Source: Fictibacillus sp. b24 (GTDB lineage: Bacteria; Bacillota; Bacilli; Bacillales; Fictibacillaceae). From it: 64,000 nucleotides of DNA. The position numbers and the translations under genes were made by a program. Positions within the stretch are counted from its first letter, which is position 1; every line of letters begins with the position of its first letter. The stretch covers positions 2,170,001 through 2,234,000 of the forward strand of contig NZ_JAUCES010000005.1 of assembly GCF_030348825.1 (NCBI RefSeq). The letters run 5' to 3'. Under the pieces are notes generated by a model. The model saw only the letters and a list, made by a program, of their open reading frames with translations. It did no database searches and was not told where the DNA came from. Shown here piece after piece: positions 25,775 through 36,372 of the stretch.

Positions 25775-26422
25775 TTATACACCACGGATGGATTGAATTG
25801 CATCCTTTAAATCTTTTTTTCCATAAATGGCAGAACCGGCTACTAATACATTAGCACCTGCTTCTATGCAGAGTTGTGCGGTTTCCGGATTCACTCCACC
25901 GTCCACTTCGATCTCTACGTCTAACCCGTGTGTCTTCACAAGGTCGGCAACTTCTCTGATTTTTGGAACAACACTTTCAATAAATGCTTGCCCACCAAAC
26001 CCCGGATTTACGGTCATGAGTAAAACAAGATCAACATCTTGGATGATGTGTTTAATGAGTTCAACCGGTGTAGCTGGATTGATGACCACACCCGCTTTTA
26101 CTCCTTGTTTTTTTATAAATTGAACCGTTCGATGCAAGTGCGGAGTTGCTTCAACATGAACAGATATAATGTCTGCACCCGCTTGTGCAAATGCTTCGAT
26201 ATATTGGTCAGGATTTTCAATCATTAAATGTACATCTAAAGGGAGCTTAGTAACTGGGCGAATGGCTTGAACGACAAGCGGTCCAATCGTTATATTCGGA
26301 ACGAAATGACCGTCCATAACGTCTACATGAATGTAATCCGCACCAGCTTCTTCTACAGCTTTAATATCTTCGCCTAACTTCGAAAAATCAGCCGAAAGAA
26401 TGGAAGGAGCTATTTTAATCAT
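25775..26422 (-). CDS. rpe: Ribulose-phosphate 3-epimerase
   Basis: Interconverts ribulose-5-phosphate and xylulose-5-phosphate in the pentose phosphate pathway. The 215-residue TIM barrel shows [18 protein letters not shown], the metal-binding [28 protein letters not shown] and [10 protein letters not shown]. Its first codon overlaps the rsgA stop, and the same order (prkC-rsgA-rpe) occurs in B. subtilis. Confidence 0.98.
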   Translation of the reverse strand: MIKIAPSILSADFSKLGEDIKAVEEAGADYIHVDVMDGHFVPNITIGPLVVQAIRPVTKLPLDVHLMIENPDQYIEAFAQAGADIISVHVEATPHLHRTVQFIKKQGVKAGVVINPATPVELIKHIIQDVDLVLLMTVNPGFGGQAFIESVVPKIREVADLVKTHGLDVEIEVDGGVNPETAQLCIEAGANVLVAGSAIYGKKDLKDAIQSIRGV

Positions 26423-27312
26423 TAGTACCTCCGTTTTTGTTCTTTTATTTCTTGTAAAAAACTTACGTAATGGTCGTATCGGAATTGCGGAACAGCTCCG
26501 TCTTCAACACCTTTTTTTACAGCACATTTTGGTTCAGATGTGTGCGAACATCCTCTAAATTTACAATCACCGCGCAGTTCATCCATCTCTGGAAAATACA
26601 TCGATAAATCTTCCGCCTCGATATTCATAAAATCCAGTGAACTAAATCCGGGTGTATCCGCAACTAATCCGTTGCCAAACAGAATTAATTCTACATGCCG
26701 TGTCGTATGCTTCCCTCTGCCTAAATGGGTTGAGATCTCATTCGTTTCAAGCATTAATTCTGGATTTATAGCATTTAATAAAGATGATTTACCTACACCT
26801 GACTGTCCCGCAAAGACCGTTACTTTGTCTTTGAACAACGGATAAAACAAATCCAAGCTATCATCTGTTTTCGTTGAGGTCGGAATTACCTCGTATCCTA
26901 ACTGTTTGTAGATTTCAATATATTTCTGAATCTCATCCATTTCTTCTGATTGTTGAACAAGGTCCATTTTTGAAATACAGATCACAGGCAGAATATCATT
27001 TGCTTCAATGTGAACGAGGAATCGGTCTAATAAAAGCGTGCTAAAATCTGGTTCTGTTGCTGAAAAAACAAGGATTGCTTGGTCTACGTTAGCAATTGGC
27101 GGACGGACAAGTTCGTTTTTCCGTTCTTTCACATCAAGAATGTATCCATCTGTAATGTTGGTTGATTCATACTCTACCCAGTCACCGACCAACGGATTCA
27201 CTTTCTTTTTGCGAAAGTTTCCTCTGCCTCTGCATTGGAAAACTTCTGATTTTCCATTTTCCTTAACGTAATAAAAACCAGCGAGGGCTTTAACAATTCT
27301 TCCTTCAGGCAT
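26422..27312 (-). CDS. rsgA: Ribosome small subunit-dependent GTPase A
   Basis: Circularly permuted GTPase (YloQ/CpgA) that helps late maturation of the 30S subunit. The 296 residues comprise an N-terminal OB fold, a GTPase core with the permuted motifs CISKMDL before GQSGVGKSS (about 170-178) and DTPGFSS, and a C-terminal zinc site [14 protein letters not shown]. It lies 2 bp after prkC; PrkC is known to phosphorylate CpgA in B. subtilis, so the neighbourhood may be functional. Confidence 0.97.
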   Translation of the reverse strand: MPEGRIVKALAGFYYVKENGKSEVFQCRGRGNFRKKKVNPLVGDWVEYESTNITDGYILDVKERKNELVRPPIANVDQAILVFSATEPDFSTLLLDRFLVHIEANDILPVICISKMDLVQQSEEMDEIQKYIEIYKQLGYEVIPTSTKTDDSLDLFYPLFKDKVTVFAGQSGVGKSSLLNAINPELMLETNEISTHLGRGKHTTRHVELILFGNGLVADTPGFSSLDFMNIEAEDLSMYFPEMDELRGDCKFRGCSHTSEPKCAVKKGVEDGAVPQFRYDHYVSFLQEIKEQKRRY

Positions 27313-27314
27313 GC

Positions 27315-29321
27315 TTAATCACCATCGTCCCCTTCCTCATCTTCCATTCTTCCATTGGCAGTTTTAACATCATCGTACTTAATTGTCTCAGCGTTCTTTT
27401 CTTTTCCGTTGATATATACAACATAAGAAGCAGTTCCCCCTTCAGCAATCGTTAGAGGTAGCTGATATTTTTTTGTATCGGTAATTTGTTCTTCTACAAA
27501 AACCGCATTTGAAGCGTTTTTATCCGAATATACAATCTTTACAGTAACAGGCTGTCTTTTGTCCTTTTTATCCGGCTTTACTTCAATATCCTTCGTAACT
27601 GTGCGATCTTCTGCAGGTTGATCGTCATCAGCTGGCGGCTCCTCCTCCGTTTCTTCTGGACCATCTGATAAGACAACGGATATGGTCGCACCTTTTTCGA
27701 CTTGGGTAAATGGAGTAGGCTTCTGTGAGATTACTCTTCCTTTTTCAACGGTATCAGAAAATTCACTTGAAAACTCAACGGTTAAACCTGCATTATCCGC
27801 AAAAGTTTTAACATCTTGCTCTGTTGCTCCAATTAGGTTCTCTACTTGAACGGTAGGAGTTCCTGAACTAACAGTTAAAGTAACGGTTGTTTCTGCCGGT
27901 GTGACCTTTTCATCTCTGTCAGGACTTTGAGTGAGTACTGTCCCTTCGAGTTCTGTTTCTGATTCTTCGTAATTAACATTGATTTTTGTAAAGCCATTAT
28001 CATTTAAAAGTTCTTTAGCATCATCAATATTATACCCTTCTACATCAGGCATATTTTCCTTTTCAGGGCCTTTTGATACATACAACGTAACGATTGCTTG
28101 CTGCTTTACTTTTGTACCTGGTGAAGGATCCTGTCTCACAACAAGACCTTCCTCAATTTCAGGATCAAATACTTCCTCACGTTTCACTTCAAGCCCTTCT
28201 GCTCTTAGCTTATCAAACGCATCTACATATTCTTCTCCCGCTACATCAGGAACGCTTACTTCTTCAACGTAAAAAATGGAAGGCATCATCGTGAAAGCAG
28301 CAATACCAGCTCCACCTAACAATAGAAGTGAAAGTAAAACGATAAGCCACCAGTTTCTTTTTTTCTTGGTTTTTTCCGGAATTTTTTCTTCTTCTTTTAC
28401 ATTGTTCATTTCTTGTGTTTCAATTGGCTGAACGATAGGAGGAATGTACTTTGTTCTTTCATCTTCTTCACTTTCTTCATTCCACTTTTGTTCATACATC
28501 CGGTCAGGATCTAATGCTGTGTTCATATCTCTTAGCAGCTCTTCAGCACTGTCATACCTTCTTAACGGATTTTTAGCGAGAGACTTTAAAACAATATTTT
28601 CAACACTTTGTGGAATTTCAGGATTCAGCCTTCTTGGTTCAATCACATTCTCTTGAAGATGCTTCAGTGCAACAGAAACAGGTGAATCTCCTACGAAAGG
28701 TACCCTGCCAGTTACCATTTCATAGAGTACAGCTCCAAAGGAATAAATATCCGATTTAGCGTTTGCAATGCCACCTCTAGCCTGCTCGGGAGAAAAGTAA
28801 TGAACGGACCCTAGAATAGAGTTTGTATGTGTAATTGTTGCAGATGTAATAGCTAAAGCAATCCCAAAATCAGTTAACTTTGCTGTGCCGTTTTCCGTTA
28901 TTAAAATATTGTGCGGCTTAATATCCCTGTGTATGATGCCATGGTCATGTGCTACAGCCATTCCTGAAACGATCTGCTTCATGATGTGCAGCGATTCTTC
29001 TACAGATATCTTTCCGTGCTCTTTTATGTATTGTTTGAGTGTTTTTCCCTGCACGTATTCCATAACAATAAAATAGATTTCTTCATCCTCTCCGACATCA
29101 TAAATACTTACAATGTTCGGATGATCAAGACTCGTAGCTGATTCAGCTTCCCTTTTAAATCGTCTGATAAAATCCTCGTCTTTATTAAACTCTGAACGAA
29201 GAACCTTTACTGCTACATCCCTGTCTAGAATTAAATCTTTTGCTCGATAAACGATGGCCATTCCGCCGTCACCAATGACTTCTAAAAGCTTGTAGCGGCC
29301 ACTGACTCTTTTTCCTATCAT
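27315..29321 (-). CDS. prkC: Membrane serine/threonine protein kinase PrkC with PASTA domains
   Basis: Receptor-type kinase that senses muropeptides and phosphorylates translation and cell-wall proteins. The 668-residue protein has a cytoplasmic kinase domain with Lys39, HRDIKPHN (131-138) and DFG, a linker rich in charged residues, one membrane helix (about 326-350), then three extracellular PASTA repeats (about 356-565) and a further beta-rich domain ending in an acidic tail EDEEGDDGD. It is about 20 residues longer than the B. subtilis protein. Its start overlaps the prpC stop (ATGA), so kinase and phosphatase are coupled. Confidence 0.97.
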   Translation of the reverse strand: MIGKRVSGRYKLLEVIGDGGMAIVYRAKDLILDRDVAVKVLRSEFNKDEDFIRRFKREAESATSLDHPNIVSIYDVGEDEEIYFIVMEYVQGKTLKQYIKEHGKISVEESLHIMKQIVSGMAVAHDHGIIHRDIKPHNILITENGTAKLTDFGIALAITSATITHTNSILGSVHYFSPEQARGGIANAKSDIYSFGAVLYEMVTGRVPFVGDSPVSVALKHLQENVIEPRRLNPEIPQSVENIVLKSLAKNPLRRYDSAEELLRDMNTALDPDRMYEQKWNEESEEDERTKYIPPIVQPIETQEMNNVKEEEKIPEKTKKKRNWWLIVLLSLLLLGGAGIAAFTMMPSIFYVEEVSVPDVAGEEYVDAFDKLRAEGLEVKREEVFDPEIEEGLVVRQDPSPGTKVKQQAIVTLYVSKGPEKENMPDVEGYNIDDAKELLNDNGFTKINVNYEESETELEGTVLTQSPDRDEKVTPAETTVTLTVSSGTPTVQVENLIGATEQDVKTFADNAGLTVEFSSEFSDTVEKGRVISQKPTPFTQVEKGATISVVLSDGPEETEEEPPADDDQPAEDRTVTKDIEVKPDKKDKRQPVTVKIVYSDKNASNAVFVEEQITDTKKYQLPLTIAEGGTASYVVYINGKEKNAETIKYDDVKTANGRMEDEEGDDGD

Positions 29322-30076
29322 GTTATTGCTTCCCCTTTTGTTTCTGTGTCAGAACTATTCTGTATAAGGATAGCAGTAATGTTATCTTCTCCACCGGCCT
29401 CTTTTGCCCACGTGATTAATTTTTCTACCTTATCATTTACGGTCTCACCAGTATAGTCTAAAACTTCCTGAATCCGCTTAAAGGATACTTTATCGGATAG
29501 CCCGTCTGAACAAAGCAGCAGATAATCCCCTTTGTTCCATATGATATGATTTACTTCTGCTTCTACGGTCTCATCAGTACCCACAGCTTTCATAATCATG
29601 TTTCTTCGCGGGTGGATCTCGGCTTCATCTTCTGTAATCTGACCAGACTTAACCAATTCTTGAACGAGTGAGTGATCATCAGTTACTCTTTTGAGCTCAC
29701 CATTTGAATACAAATAACAGCGGCTGTCCCCGATATGCGCAACCGTAACCTCACTGTTCGTTCCAAGTGCAGCAACAATGGTAGTTCCCATCCCTCTTGT
29801 TTCAGGGTTTTGTTGAGAAAAATCAAAGATATGTTTATTTGCATCTCGGAGAACATTTTGGATCCAGCCTTTCACGCTGCCCATGTTTTCCTCAAACTGA
29901 CCCCAGGCTTCTTTTATTACGTTAAGGGCTTCTTGACTGGCTATATCTCCAGCTTTATGTCCCCCCATACCATCTGCGATAACTGCAAGAAAGTGTTCAC
30001 CCTTTGTGAACACTTCCCCGCTGTCTTCATTATGCTTCCTTACCATTCCAACGTCTGTTTGAAAGGCAATTTGCAT
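29318..30076 (-). CDS. prpC: PP2C-family protein phosphatase PrpC (Stp)
   Basis: Metal-dependent phosphatase that reverses PrkC phosphorylation. The 252 residues begin MQIAFQTDVGMVRKHNEDSG and carry the metal-binding VIADGMGGHKAGD, GDSRCYLY, LLCSDGLSD and GGEDNIT motifs of the PP2C family. The ATG at 30076 has an AGGTGA site and matches homologue starts; the open frame extends 32 codons further, into rlmN. It overlaps prkC by 4 bp. Confidence 0.97.
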   Translation of the reverse strand: MQIAFQTDVGMVRKHNEDSGEVFTKGEHFLAVIADGMGGHKAGDIASQEALNVIKEAWGQFEENMGSVKGWIQNVLRDANKHIFDFSQQNPETRGMGTTIVAALGTNSEVTVAHIGDSRCYLYSNGELKRVTDDHSLVQELVKSGQITEDEAEIHPRRNMIMKAVGTDETVEAEVNHIIWNKGDYLLLCSDGLSDKVSFKRIQEVLDYTGETVNDKVEKLITWAKEAGGEDNITAILIQNSSDTETKGEAIT

Positions 30077-30083
30077 TTCCCCG

Positions 30084-31169
30084 TCACCTCGTCTCTTCTT
30101 TACGTTCCTTCGCACGCAGCTGGCCACATGCTGCGTCAATGTCATGTCCTTGTTCTCTTCTGATGGTGGCATTAATGCCTCTTGAGGTTAACGTCTCTAA
30201 GAACTTAAATATTTGTGTTTTTGGAGTTCGTACATAATCTCTTTCAGGTACATAGTTTACTGGAATTAAATTTACGTGACACTTGATATCTTTAATAAGA
30301 TCAGCCAGTTCATTAGCATGGTCAACTGAATCGTTTACTTTTCCAAATAAACCATATTCAAACGTAACTCGGCGGCCCGTTTTCTTAATGTAGTAACGGA
30401 TAGAATCCATCAATTCATTTAATGGATACATTCTGTTTACAGGCATTAAACGGCTTCTAGTTTCTGTGTTTGGTGCATGAAGTGAAATCGCAAAGTTAAT
30501 CTGCATACCTTCGTCAGCAAACTTGTAAATATATGGTACAACACCACTAGTTGATATCGTAATGTGTCGTGCACCGATGTTTAATCCTTGATCATGATTA
30601 ATAATTTTCAAGAACGACATAAGTCCTTCGTAGTTGTCGAAAGGTTCTCCAATCCCCATTACAACGACAGAACTTACTCTTTCTTCTGTTTCATCCAAAG
30701 CTCGTTGAACTTGAAGGACTTGCGCAACAATTTCACCTGCTTGAAGATTTCGTTTTAATCCGCCTAATGTTGACGCACAGAAAGTACAGCCTAAACGGCA
30801 GCCTACTTGTGTTGTTACACAAATGCTATTTCCGTATTCGTGTCTCATGAGCACAGTCTCGATTGAATAGCCGTCTTGCAGCTCAAATAAGAATTTGATC
30901 GTACCGTCAGATGATTCTTGACGGACCACTTCTTTAAGAGGCTTTATATAATAATCTTTTTCAAGTTTTTCACGCAAACCTAGAGGAAGATTTGTCATTT
31001 CCTCAAAAGATGATACACGTTTTTTATAAAGCCATTCAAAGATTTGCTTTCCTCTGAACTTAGGCTCTCTAATATCAGTCAGCCATGCTTCAAGCTCATG
31101 AAGCTCTACTGAAAAGATAGAAGGCTTAATATTCGGCTTTGTTTGTTTCTCTGTTAAAGGTTTAAGCAT
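30084..31169 (-). CDS. rlmN: Dual-specificity 23S rRNA (A2503-C2) / tRNA (A37-C2) methyltransferase RlmN
   Basis: Radical SAM enzyme that makes 2-methyladenosine in 23S rRNA and some tRNAs. The 361 residues contain the cluster motif CRLGCTFC (CxxxCxxC), [11 protein letters not shown] and [15 protein letters not shown], and end with [12 protein letters not shown], whose cysteine takes part in catalysis. The ATG at 31169 follows an AGGTGGTGAG site inside the end of rsmB, giving an 8-bp overlap. The order rsmB-rlmN-prpC is that of B. subtilis. Confidence 0.97.
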   Translation of the reverse strand: MLKPLTEKQTKPNIKPSIFSVELHELEAWLTDIREPKFRGKQIFEWLYKKRVSSFEEMTNLPLGLREKLEKDYYIKPLKEVVRQESSDGTIKFLFELQDGYSIETVLMRHEYGNSICVTTQVGCRLGCTFCASTLGGLKRNLQAGEIVAQVLQVQRALDETEERVSSVVVMGIGEPFDNYEGLMSFLKIINHDQGLNIGARHITISTSGVVPYIYKFADEGMQINFAISLHAPNTETRSRLMPVNRMYPLNELMDSIRYYIKKTGRRVTFEYGLFGKVNDSVDHANELADLIKDIKCHVNLIPVNYVPERDYVRTPKTQIFKFLETLTSRGINATIRREQGHDIDAACGQLRAKERKEETR

Positions 31170-32535
31170 GTTTCTCACCACCTGTTGTCTTTTTTCTGTA
31201 TGCTGCAATATAAAAACCATCACTATTAAAATAATGAGGCATGATCTGAAGGTCTGATCTTCCATCCATTATATAGGATTTCACGGTTTCTGGCATTTTT
31301 TCTGCAAAATGAGGATCCCACTCGAATTCTGGGTGGTTCGATAAAAACCAATCAGCAACTCTATCGTTTTCATCCTTATCTACAGTACATGTACTGTAGA
31401 CCAGTAATCCGCCTTCTTTAACCATGTCTGAAGCTGAATCTAAAATATCTCTTTGGATGGTTGTTAGTCTCATTACATCTTCTTCTGATTTTGACCACTT
31501 TAAATCTGGTTTTTTGCGGATGACACCAAATCCGCTGCAAGGTGCATCTACAAGAACTCTATCAAACGTTCCAGCCGAAAACTTTTCGGAAACTTTACGA
31601 GCATCCAATACAGATGACTCAATATTTTCAAGGCCGAGACGATCAGCTTGTTTTTTAATCAAATCAATTTTATGTGCATGAAGATCAAGCGAAACAACCT
31701 TTCCTTGTCCTTGCATCATTTCTGCCATATGTGTTGATTTTCCGCCAGGTGCTGCGCACGTATCAAGTATGTTTTCACCTGGAACTGGAGCAACCGCTCG
31801 GGCAACAAGCATGGAGCTTTCATCTTGAATGGTTACAAGACCGTTTTTATACACTTCCGTTCCTGGCAGATAACCTTCCTTGATAATGATACCCTCAGGA
31901 GACAATTCTCCTTCCTCAGCCAAAACTCCTTCTTCTTCAAGGAGCTGGAGAACGTCTTCCCTTTTTGTTTTATTCACGTTCACTCTTGCTGTAACCGGTG
32001 AAGCAAGCAGATTCGATTCAGCCATATTCTTAGCATCTTCTTGACCGAACTGTTCGCTCCAACGATTGTATAGCCATTGAGGCATGCTGTATGCGAGCGC
32101 CTCTTTTTCAGAGCCCTCACTCGCTTTTTTATCCATAGCCTCTGTACCTTCTCGCTGTAATTTGCGCAGAATACCGTTTACAAGTCCTGCCAACCCTTGA
32201 TTGCCGCGTTGTTTCGTAATTTCTACCGCTTCATGAATGATGGCGTGATCAGGAACACGATCTAAATATAGCATCTGAAAAATAGATAGCCTTAACAGCG
32301 TTAATACCCAGCGATCTTTTTTCTTAATAGGCTTATTTAGTAATTGTTCTAAATAAAAATCAATCGTATTTTTACGTTGTATCGTTCCATAAACGATGTT
32401 TGTTAACAGGCCTTTATCCACACTTTTTATGGATGTGTTTTGCAGTGTTTGGTTTAGCTGCAAATTGCTGTATGCCTGATTTTGTTCTATTTTAAGTAAA
32501 ACGTCCAGGGCGATTGCCCGAATGTTGTTTTCCAA
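31162..32535 (-). CDS. rsmB: 16S rRNA (cytosine967-C5)-methyltransferase RsmB
   Basis: Methylates C967 of 16S rRNA. The 457-residue protein has an N-terminal NusB-like RNA-binding domain (about 1-140), then a SAM-dependent methyltransferase domain with [31 protein letters not shown] and the catalytic cysteine in [13 protein letters not shown]. It follows fmt with 2 bp between and overlaps rlmN. Confidence 0.97.
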   Translation of the reverse strand: MENNIRAIALDVLLKIEQNQAYSNLQLNQTLQNTSIKSVDKGLLTNIVYGTIQRKNTIDFYLEQLLNKPIKKKDRWVLTLLRLSIFQMLYLDRVPDHAIIHEAVEITKQRGNQGLAGLVNGILRKLQREGTEAMDKKASEGSEKEALAYSMPQWLYNRWSEQFGQEDAKNMAESNLLASPVTARVNVNKTKREDVLQLLEEEGVLAEEGELSPEGIIIKEGYLPGTEVYKNGLVTIQDESSMLVARAVAPVPGENILDTCAAPGGKSTHMAEMMQGQGKVVSLDLHAHKIDLIKKQADRLGLENIESSVLDARKVSEKFSAGTFDRVLVDAPCSGFGVIRKKPDLKWSKSEEDVMRLTTIQRDILDSASDMVKEGGLLVYSTCTVDKDENDRVADWFLSNHPEFEWDPHFAEKMPETVKSYIMDGRSDLQIMPHYFNSDGFYIAAYRKKTTGGEKHA

Positions 32536-32537
32536 CT

Positions 32538-33467
32538 CTACTCACCTAATTTCAAGCCTTTTGCAATGCTTGCTCCTTTAAGATAATCACTTGCTAACAT
32601 TCTCTTTTTTCCAGAGAGCTGCAAGTCTGTAATAATGATACTCGTCTTATTTCCTGTCGCAACCTGCAGACCCTTTTCTTGAACCCCGATTACGGTACCA
32701 GGCTCTGCATCAGAAGACGTTTCTTGCTTTTCGCCCCACCACACTTTTAAGGGTTGTCCATTTAAAAACGTGTAGGCAACAGGCCATGGATGAAGTCCGC
32801 GGATATGGTTATAAATTTGTTCACCTGTTAATGTCCAATCAATTTTTTCCTGCTCACGAGTAATATTCCAAGCAAATGATACTTCTTCATCAGCTTGCTT
32901 GATTGGTGTAAGCTTACCTCCTACAAGGAGAGGAATCGTTTCTGACAATAATTTAGCTCCAGCAGCGCTCAATTTATCGTGCATGGAACCAACATGATCC
33001 TTTTCTTCGATCGGAACTTCAACTTGGGTAAGTATATCACCTGCGTCTAATTTTTCAACCATATACATAATCGTGATACCTGTTTTGTCGTTTCCATCGA
33101 TAATACTCTTATGAATCGGAGCACCACCACGATATTTTGGAAGCAATGACGCGTGGACATTGATACAGCCATGTTGAGGTGTTTCTAATATTGCTTTTGG
33201 CAGGATCTGTCCATATGCAGCTGTTACGATTAAATCAGGATTAAGAGCAATGATTTCTTCATAGTCTTCACGGAGTTTAATAGGCTGATACACAGAAATC
33301 CCATGTTTAAGCGCTTCTTCTTTAACAGGGGTTTGTTTAATCTCTTTTTTTCTCCCCACTGGCTTGTCTGGCTGAGTTACAACTCCAACCACATCATAGC
33401 CATCTTCAACTAGCTGACGAAGAACGGGTACGGAAAAGTCTGGTGTTCCCATAAATAAAACCTTCAT
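32538..33467 (-). CDS. fmt: Methionyl-tRNA formyltransferase
   Basis: Formylates initiator methionyl-tRNA. The 309 residues begin [19 protein letters not shown] and carry the formyl-folate site [18 protein letters not shown] with the catalytic Asn-His-Asp set and a C-terminal OB-like tRNA-binding domain. The ATG at 33467 follows GGAGGG with correct spacing; the frame extends eight codons further into def. It is paired with def, whose product removes the formyl group. Confidence 0.98.
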   Translation of the reverse strand: MKVLFMGTPDFSVPVLRQLVEDGYDVVGVVTQPDKPVGRKKEIKQTPVKEEALKHGISVYQPIKLREDYEEIIALNPDLIVTAAYGQILPKAILETPQHGCINVHASLLPKYRGGAPIHKSIIDGNDKTGITIMYMVEKLDAGDILTQVEVPIEEKDHVGSMHDKLSAAGAKLLSETIPLLVGGKLTPIKQADEEVSFAWNITREQEKIDWTLTGEQIYNHIRGLHPWPVAYTFLNGQPLKVWWGEKQETSSDAEPGTVIGVQEKGLQVATGNKTSIIITDLQLSGKKRMLASDYLKGASIAKGLKLGE

Positions 33468-33471
33468 GTCT

Positions 33472-33945
33472 TTATCCCTCCAATTCCTCATTCTCGTAAT
33501 AGGCGATTACTTTAGAGGTGAATAATATGCCATGAAGATGATCGATTTCATGTAGAATCGCTCGAGCAAGAAAATCATTTGCTTTAATAGTAAATTCTTT
33601 TCCACTTTCATCTTGAGCCGTTACCGTAACCTCAAAAGGACGTTCAACATCACCAAAAAGTCCCGGGAAGCTCAAGCAGCCTTCAGGACCTGTTTGGCTG
33701 CCTGATGTTTTCTTAACAACAGGGTTGATTAGAACGATTTGTCCTTTTTCATCACCAACATCTACAACAGCTATTCTCTCTGCTATGCCAATTTGTGGTG
33801 CAGCAAGGCCAACACCTTCAGCATCATACATCGTATCAAACATATCTTGTACTAACTTCTTCAAATTTTTATCAAATCTATTAACGATCTTACATTCAGT
33901 TTCTAAAACTGGATCTGGATGTTCAACGATTTTACGAATTGTCAT
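33472..33945 (-). CDS. def: Peptide deformylase
   Basis: Removes the N-formyl group from new proteins. The 157-residue metalloenzyme has all three motifs: [10 protein letters not shown] (44-53), EGCLS (88-92, metal-binding Cys90) and HEIDH (132-136). The size is that of the short Bacillus type. It lies between priA and fmt, as in B. subtilis. Confidence 0.98.
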   Translation of the reverse strand: MTIRKIVEHPDPVLETECKIVNRFDKNLKKLVQDMFDTMYDAEGVGLAAPQIGIAERIAVVDVGDEKGQIVLINPVVKKTSGSQTGPEGCLSFPGLFGDVERPFEVTVTAQDESGKEFTIKANDFLARAILHEIDHLHGILFTSKVIAYYENEELEG

Positions 33946-33963
33946 TATTATCTCCTTAACTGG

Positions 33964-36372
33964 CTACATAAGTGTTTGGGCGTTTAAATCCCCCGTTATT
34001 TGCAGATCTTTCATATCTTTGTCTTTTTGAAAATGAGCAATAATTTCTTCAAACCAAATTCTAAGCTCCGGCTCATTTTTGTATTTTATCATGACCTGGT
34101 AGCGATATCTATCCTTCACTCGTGCGATAGGCGATGTTACAGGACCTAATAGCAAGCTCTCAGGCGATAACCGTTTTGATAGAAAACTCGCAGCTTTTTC
34201 ACTTGCTTCGACGACTTGCATCAAATCCAGATGGCTGAACGTCAATAACCCTAAATAATAAAACGGAGGGTATTGGTGAAGCTTTCTCGTTTGCATCTCA
34301 TGATTATAAAAGGTTTGATAATCATGCTTTGATGCAAGCTGAATGCTGTAATGCTGTATATCATACCCCTGCACGATTACTTTACCTTCTAGTTCATGTC
34401 TGCCTGCACGTCCACTAACTTGTGTGAGAAGCTGAAACGTTTTTTCAGAAGCTCTGAAATCGGGCAGGTGCAGCATCGTGTCAGCAGCAAGTACACCTAC
34501 AAGTGTTACCTTTGGAAAATCGAGTCCTTTTGCAATCATCTGCGTACCAAGAAGAATATCAGCTTCACCATTTTCAAAAGCTGTTAACAGCTTTTCGTGG
34601 CTTCCTTTTTTTGAAGTTGTATCCACATCCATCCGTATGACACGAGCTTCAGGAAGTACTTTAGCGAGCTCTTCTTCTACTTTTTGCGTTCCTGTTCCGA
34701 AGAATCGGATATGCTCTGAAGTACAAGATGGACAAGCAGACGGTATACTCTCTTTATAGCCGCAATAGTGACATTTTAATTCACCGAATCTTTTATGATA
34801 GGTTAATGAAATATCACAGTGCGGACATTGTGCTACATACCCGCAATCTCTGCAGAGTATGAAAGAGGCATATCCTCTTCGATTAAGAAACAATACAGAT
34901 TGTTCACCTTTTTCTATTCCGTTCTTTAGCTTGTCCATTAATGGAAGTGAAAACATGGAACGATTTCCATTCTTCAGCTCTTCCCTCATATCAACGATTG
35001 TCACTTCAGGCATCGGATTAGAATGTACACGATTGGCCAGTTCAGCTAACTGATAACGGCCCTTTTGAGCTCTTGCATAGGTCTCTAGCGCTGGTGTCGC
35101 ACTTCCAAGTACAATCGGACATGAGTAAAACTTCCCTCTCCAAATCGCTACGTCTCGTGCATGATAGCGGGGATGATCCTCTTGTTTATAGCTTGTTTCA
35201 TGTTCTTCATCTATGATTACAATGCCCAGATTTTGAAAGGGTGCAAATATAGCAGAACGTGCTCCCACAACGACAGAAACTTCTTTTCGCAGAATTTTAC
35301 GCCATTCATCATATTTCTCACCAATGGATAATCCGCTGTGCAGCACAGCGACAGCACTTCCGAATCGTCCTTTAAAACGGTTTACCATCTGTGGTGTCAG
35401 TGAGATCTCTGGTACAAGTACGATCGCTTCTTTCCCTTTATCGAGAACAGACTGAATGGACTGTAAATAGACCTCAGTCTTTCCGCTTCCGGTAACACCA
35501 TGCAGAAGCACGGTTTCGTGTTCGTTTTTTTCGATAGAATCAAGTATGGGCTTTATCGCATTTTCTTGGTTTTCCGTAAGAGTAAGAGGCTCAGTTCGTT
35601 TCATGGTTCGCCCTTGGAACGGATCTCTATAAACCTCTTTTTCTTCTATAGAAATAATTCCTTTTTTCAAAAGAGTTTGGGCAGTTGAAAGAGAAGCACC
35701 TGTTTCTGCTAAGATTTCTTGGAGAGGATACTCTCCAGGTGGTCTGTTGAGCAGTTCTGAAAGTAACGCTTTTTGCTTTTCCGCTTTCTTTTGATTTTGT
35801 TCCAATGTTTCTTCTGCTGATGATTTGTCAGCAATTACAACGAACTTTACTTTCTTTTTATTTGCTTTGTTCTTAACTTTATAAACAACATCAAGTACTC
35901 CCTCTTTTGCGAGAGTCTGCAGCGTTTGCAATAAATCCGGATTCTCTTTTGTTACATCACTTACATTGATTTCATTGTTTGCTGAAAGAAGTGGTGCAAT
36001 TGTGTCTGGCAACTTTTCCGGTTGTAACACTTGAAAGCTCTTCTCATATGTTGCTTTCATCGCTGCAGGCAGCATAGCTTGATAAGCCGTAATATAAAAG
36101 CTTAGCGTATTCTCAGCAAGCCACCTGCCAAGCTCTATAAGTTCAGTAGTTAGAACAGGAAGCGGATCAAGAATTTCAGAAATGTTTTTCATTCCTTTTA
36201 CTGATGATGACGATTTCAACTCCAGAATGAATCCTTGAAGTTTTCTTGGTCCAAACGGAACGATAACCCTCATTCCGGGCTCTGCCCAAGTCTCCCATTC
36301 AGGAGGAACCTTGTAGTCAAAGGTTTTATTCACACTTCCAGATGGAACGTCTACCACAACAGCGGCTATCAT
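33964..36372 (-). CDS. priA: Primosomal replication restart helicase PriA
   Basis: Reloads the replisome at stalled forks. The 802-residue protein has an N-terminal 3' DNA-end-binding domain, the helicase motifs LLHGVTGSGKTEVYL and IIDEEHETSYKQ, a zinc region with paired cysteines (CRDCGYVAQCPHCD ... CHYCGY ... CPSC) and the C-terminal motor lobe with RVIRMDVDTTSKKG and QVSGRAGR. Its start overlaps the coaBC stop by 4 bp, the usual order in Bacillus. Confidence 0.98.
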   Translation of the reverse strand: MIAAVVVDVPSGSVNKTFDYKVPPEWETWAEPGMRVIVPFGPRKLQGFILELKSSSSVKGMKNISEILDPLPVLTTELIELGRWLAENTLSFYITAYQAMLPAAMKATYEKSFQVLQPEKLPDTIAPLLSANNEINVSDVTKENPDLLQTLQTLAKEGVLDVVYKVKNKANKKKVKFVVIADKSSAEETLEQNQKKAEKQKALLSELLNRPPGEYPLQEILAETGASLSTAQTLLKKGIISIEEKEVYRDPFQGRTMKRTEPLTLTENQENAIKPILDSIEKNEHETVLLHGVTGSGKTEVYLQSIQSVLDKGKEAIVLVPEISLTPQMVNRFKGRFGSAVAVLHSGLSIGEKYDEWRKILRKEVSVVVGARSAIFAPFQNLGIVIIDEEHETSYKQEDHPRYHARDVAIWRGKFYSCPIVLGSATPALETYARAQKGRYQLAELANRVHSNPMPEVTIVDMREELKNGNRSMFSLPLMDKLKNGIEKGEQSVLFLNRRGYASFILCRDCGYVAQCPHCDISLTYHKRFGELKCHYCGYKESIPSACPSCTSEHIRFFGTGTQKVEEELAKVLPEARVIRMDVDTTSKKGSHEKLLTAFENGEADILLGTQMIAKGLDFPKVTLVGVLAADTMLHLPDFRASEKTFQLLTQVSGRAGRHELEGKVIVQGYDIQHYSIQLASKHDYQTFYNHEMQTRKLHQYPPFYYLGLLTFSHLDLMQVVEASEKAASFLSKRLSPESLLLGPVTSPIARVKDRYRYQVMIKYKNEPELRIWFEEIIAHFQKDKDMKDLQITGDLNAQTLM

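Noticed and set aside
29735-30163. 142-codon plus-strand frame opposite prpC and rlmN
   Set aside because: Entirely antisense to two well-supported conserved genes and without a plausible start site. Other long antisense frames (46949-47383, 56399-56794, 3407-3589) are rejected for the same reason.
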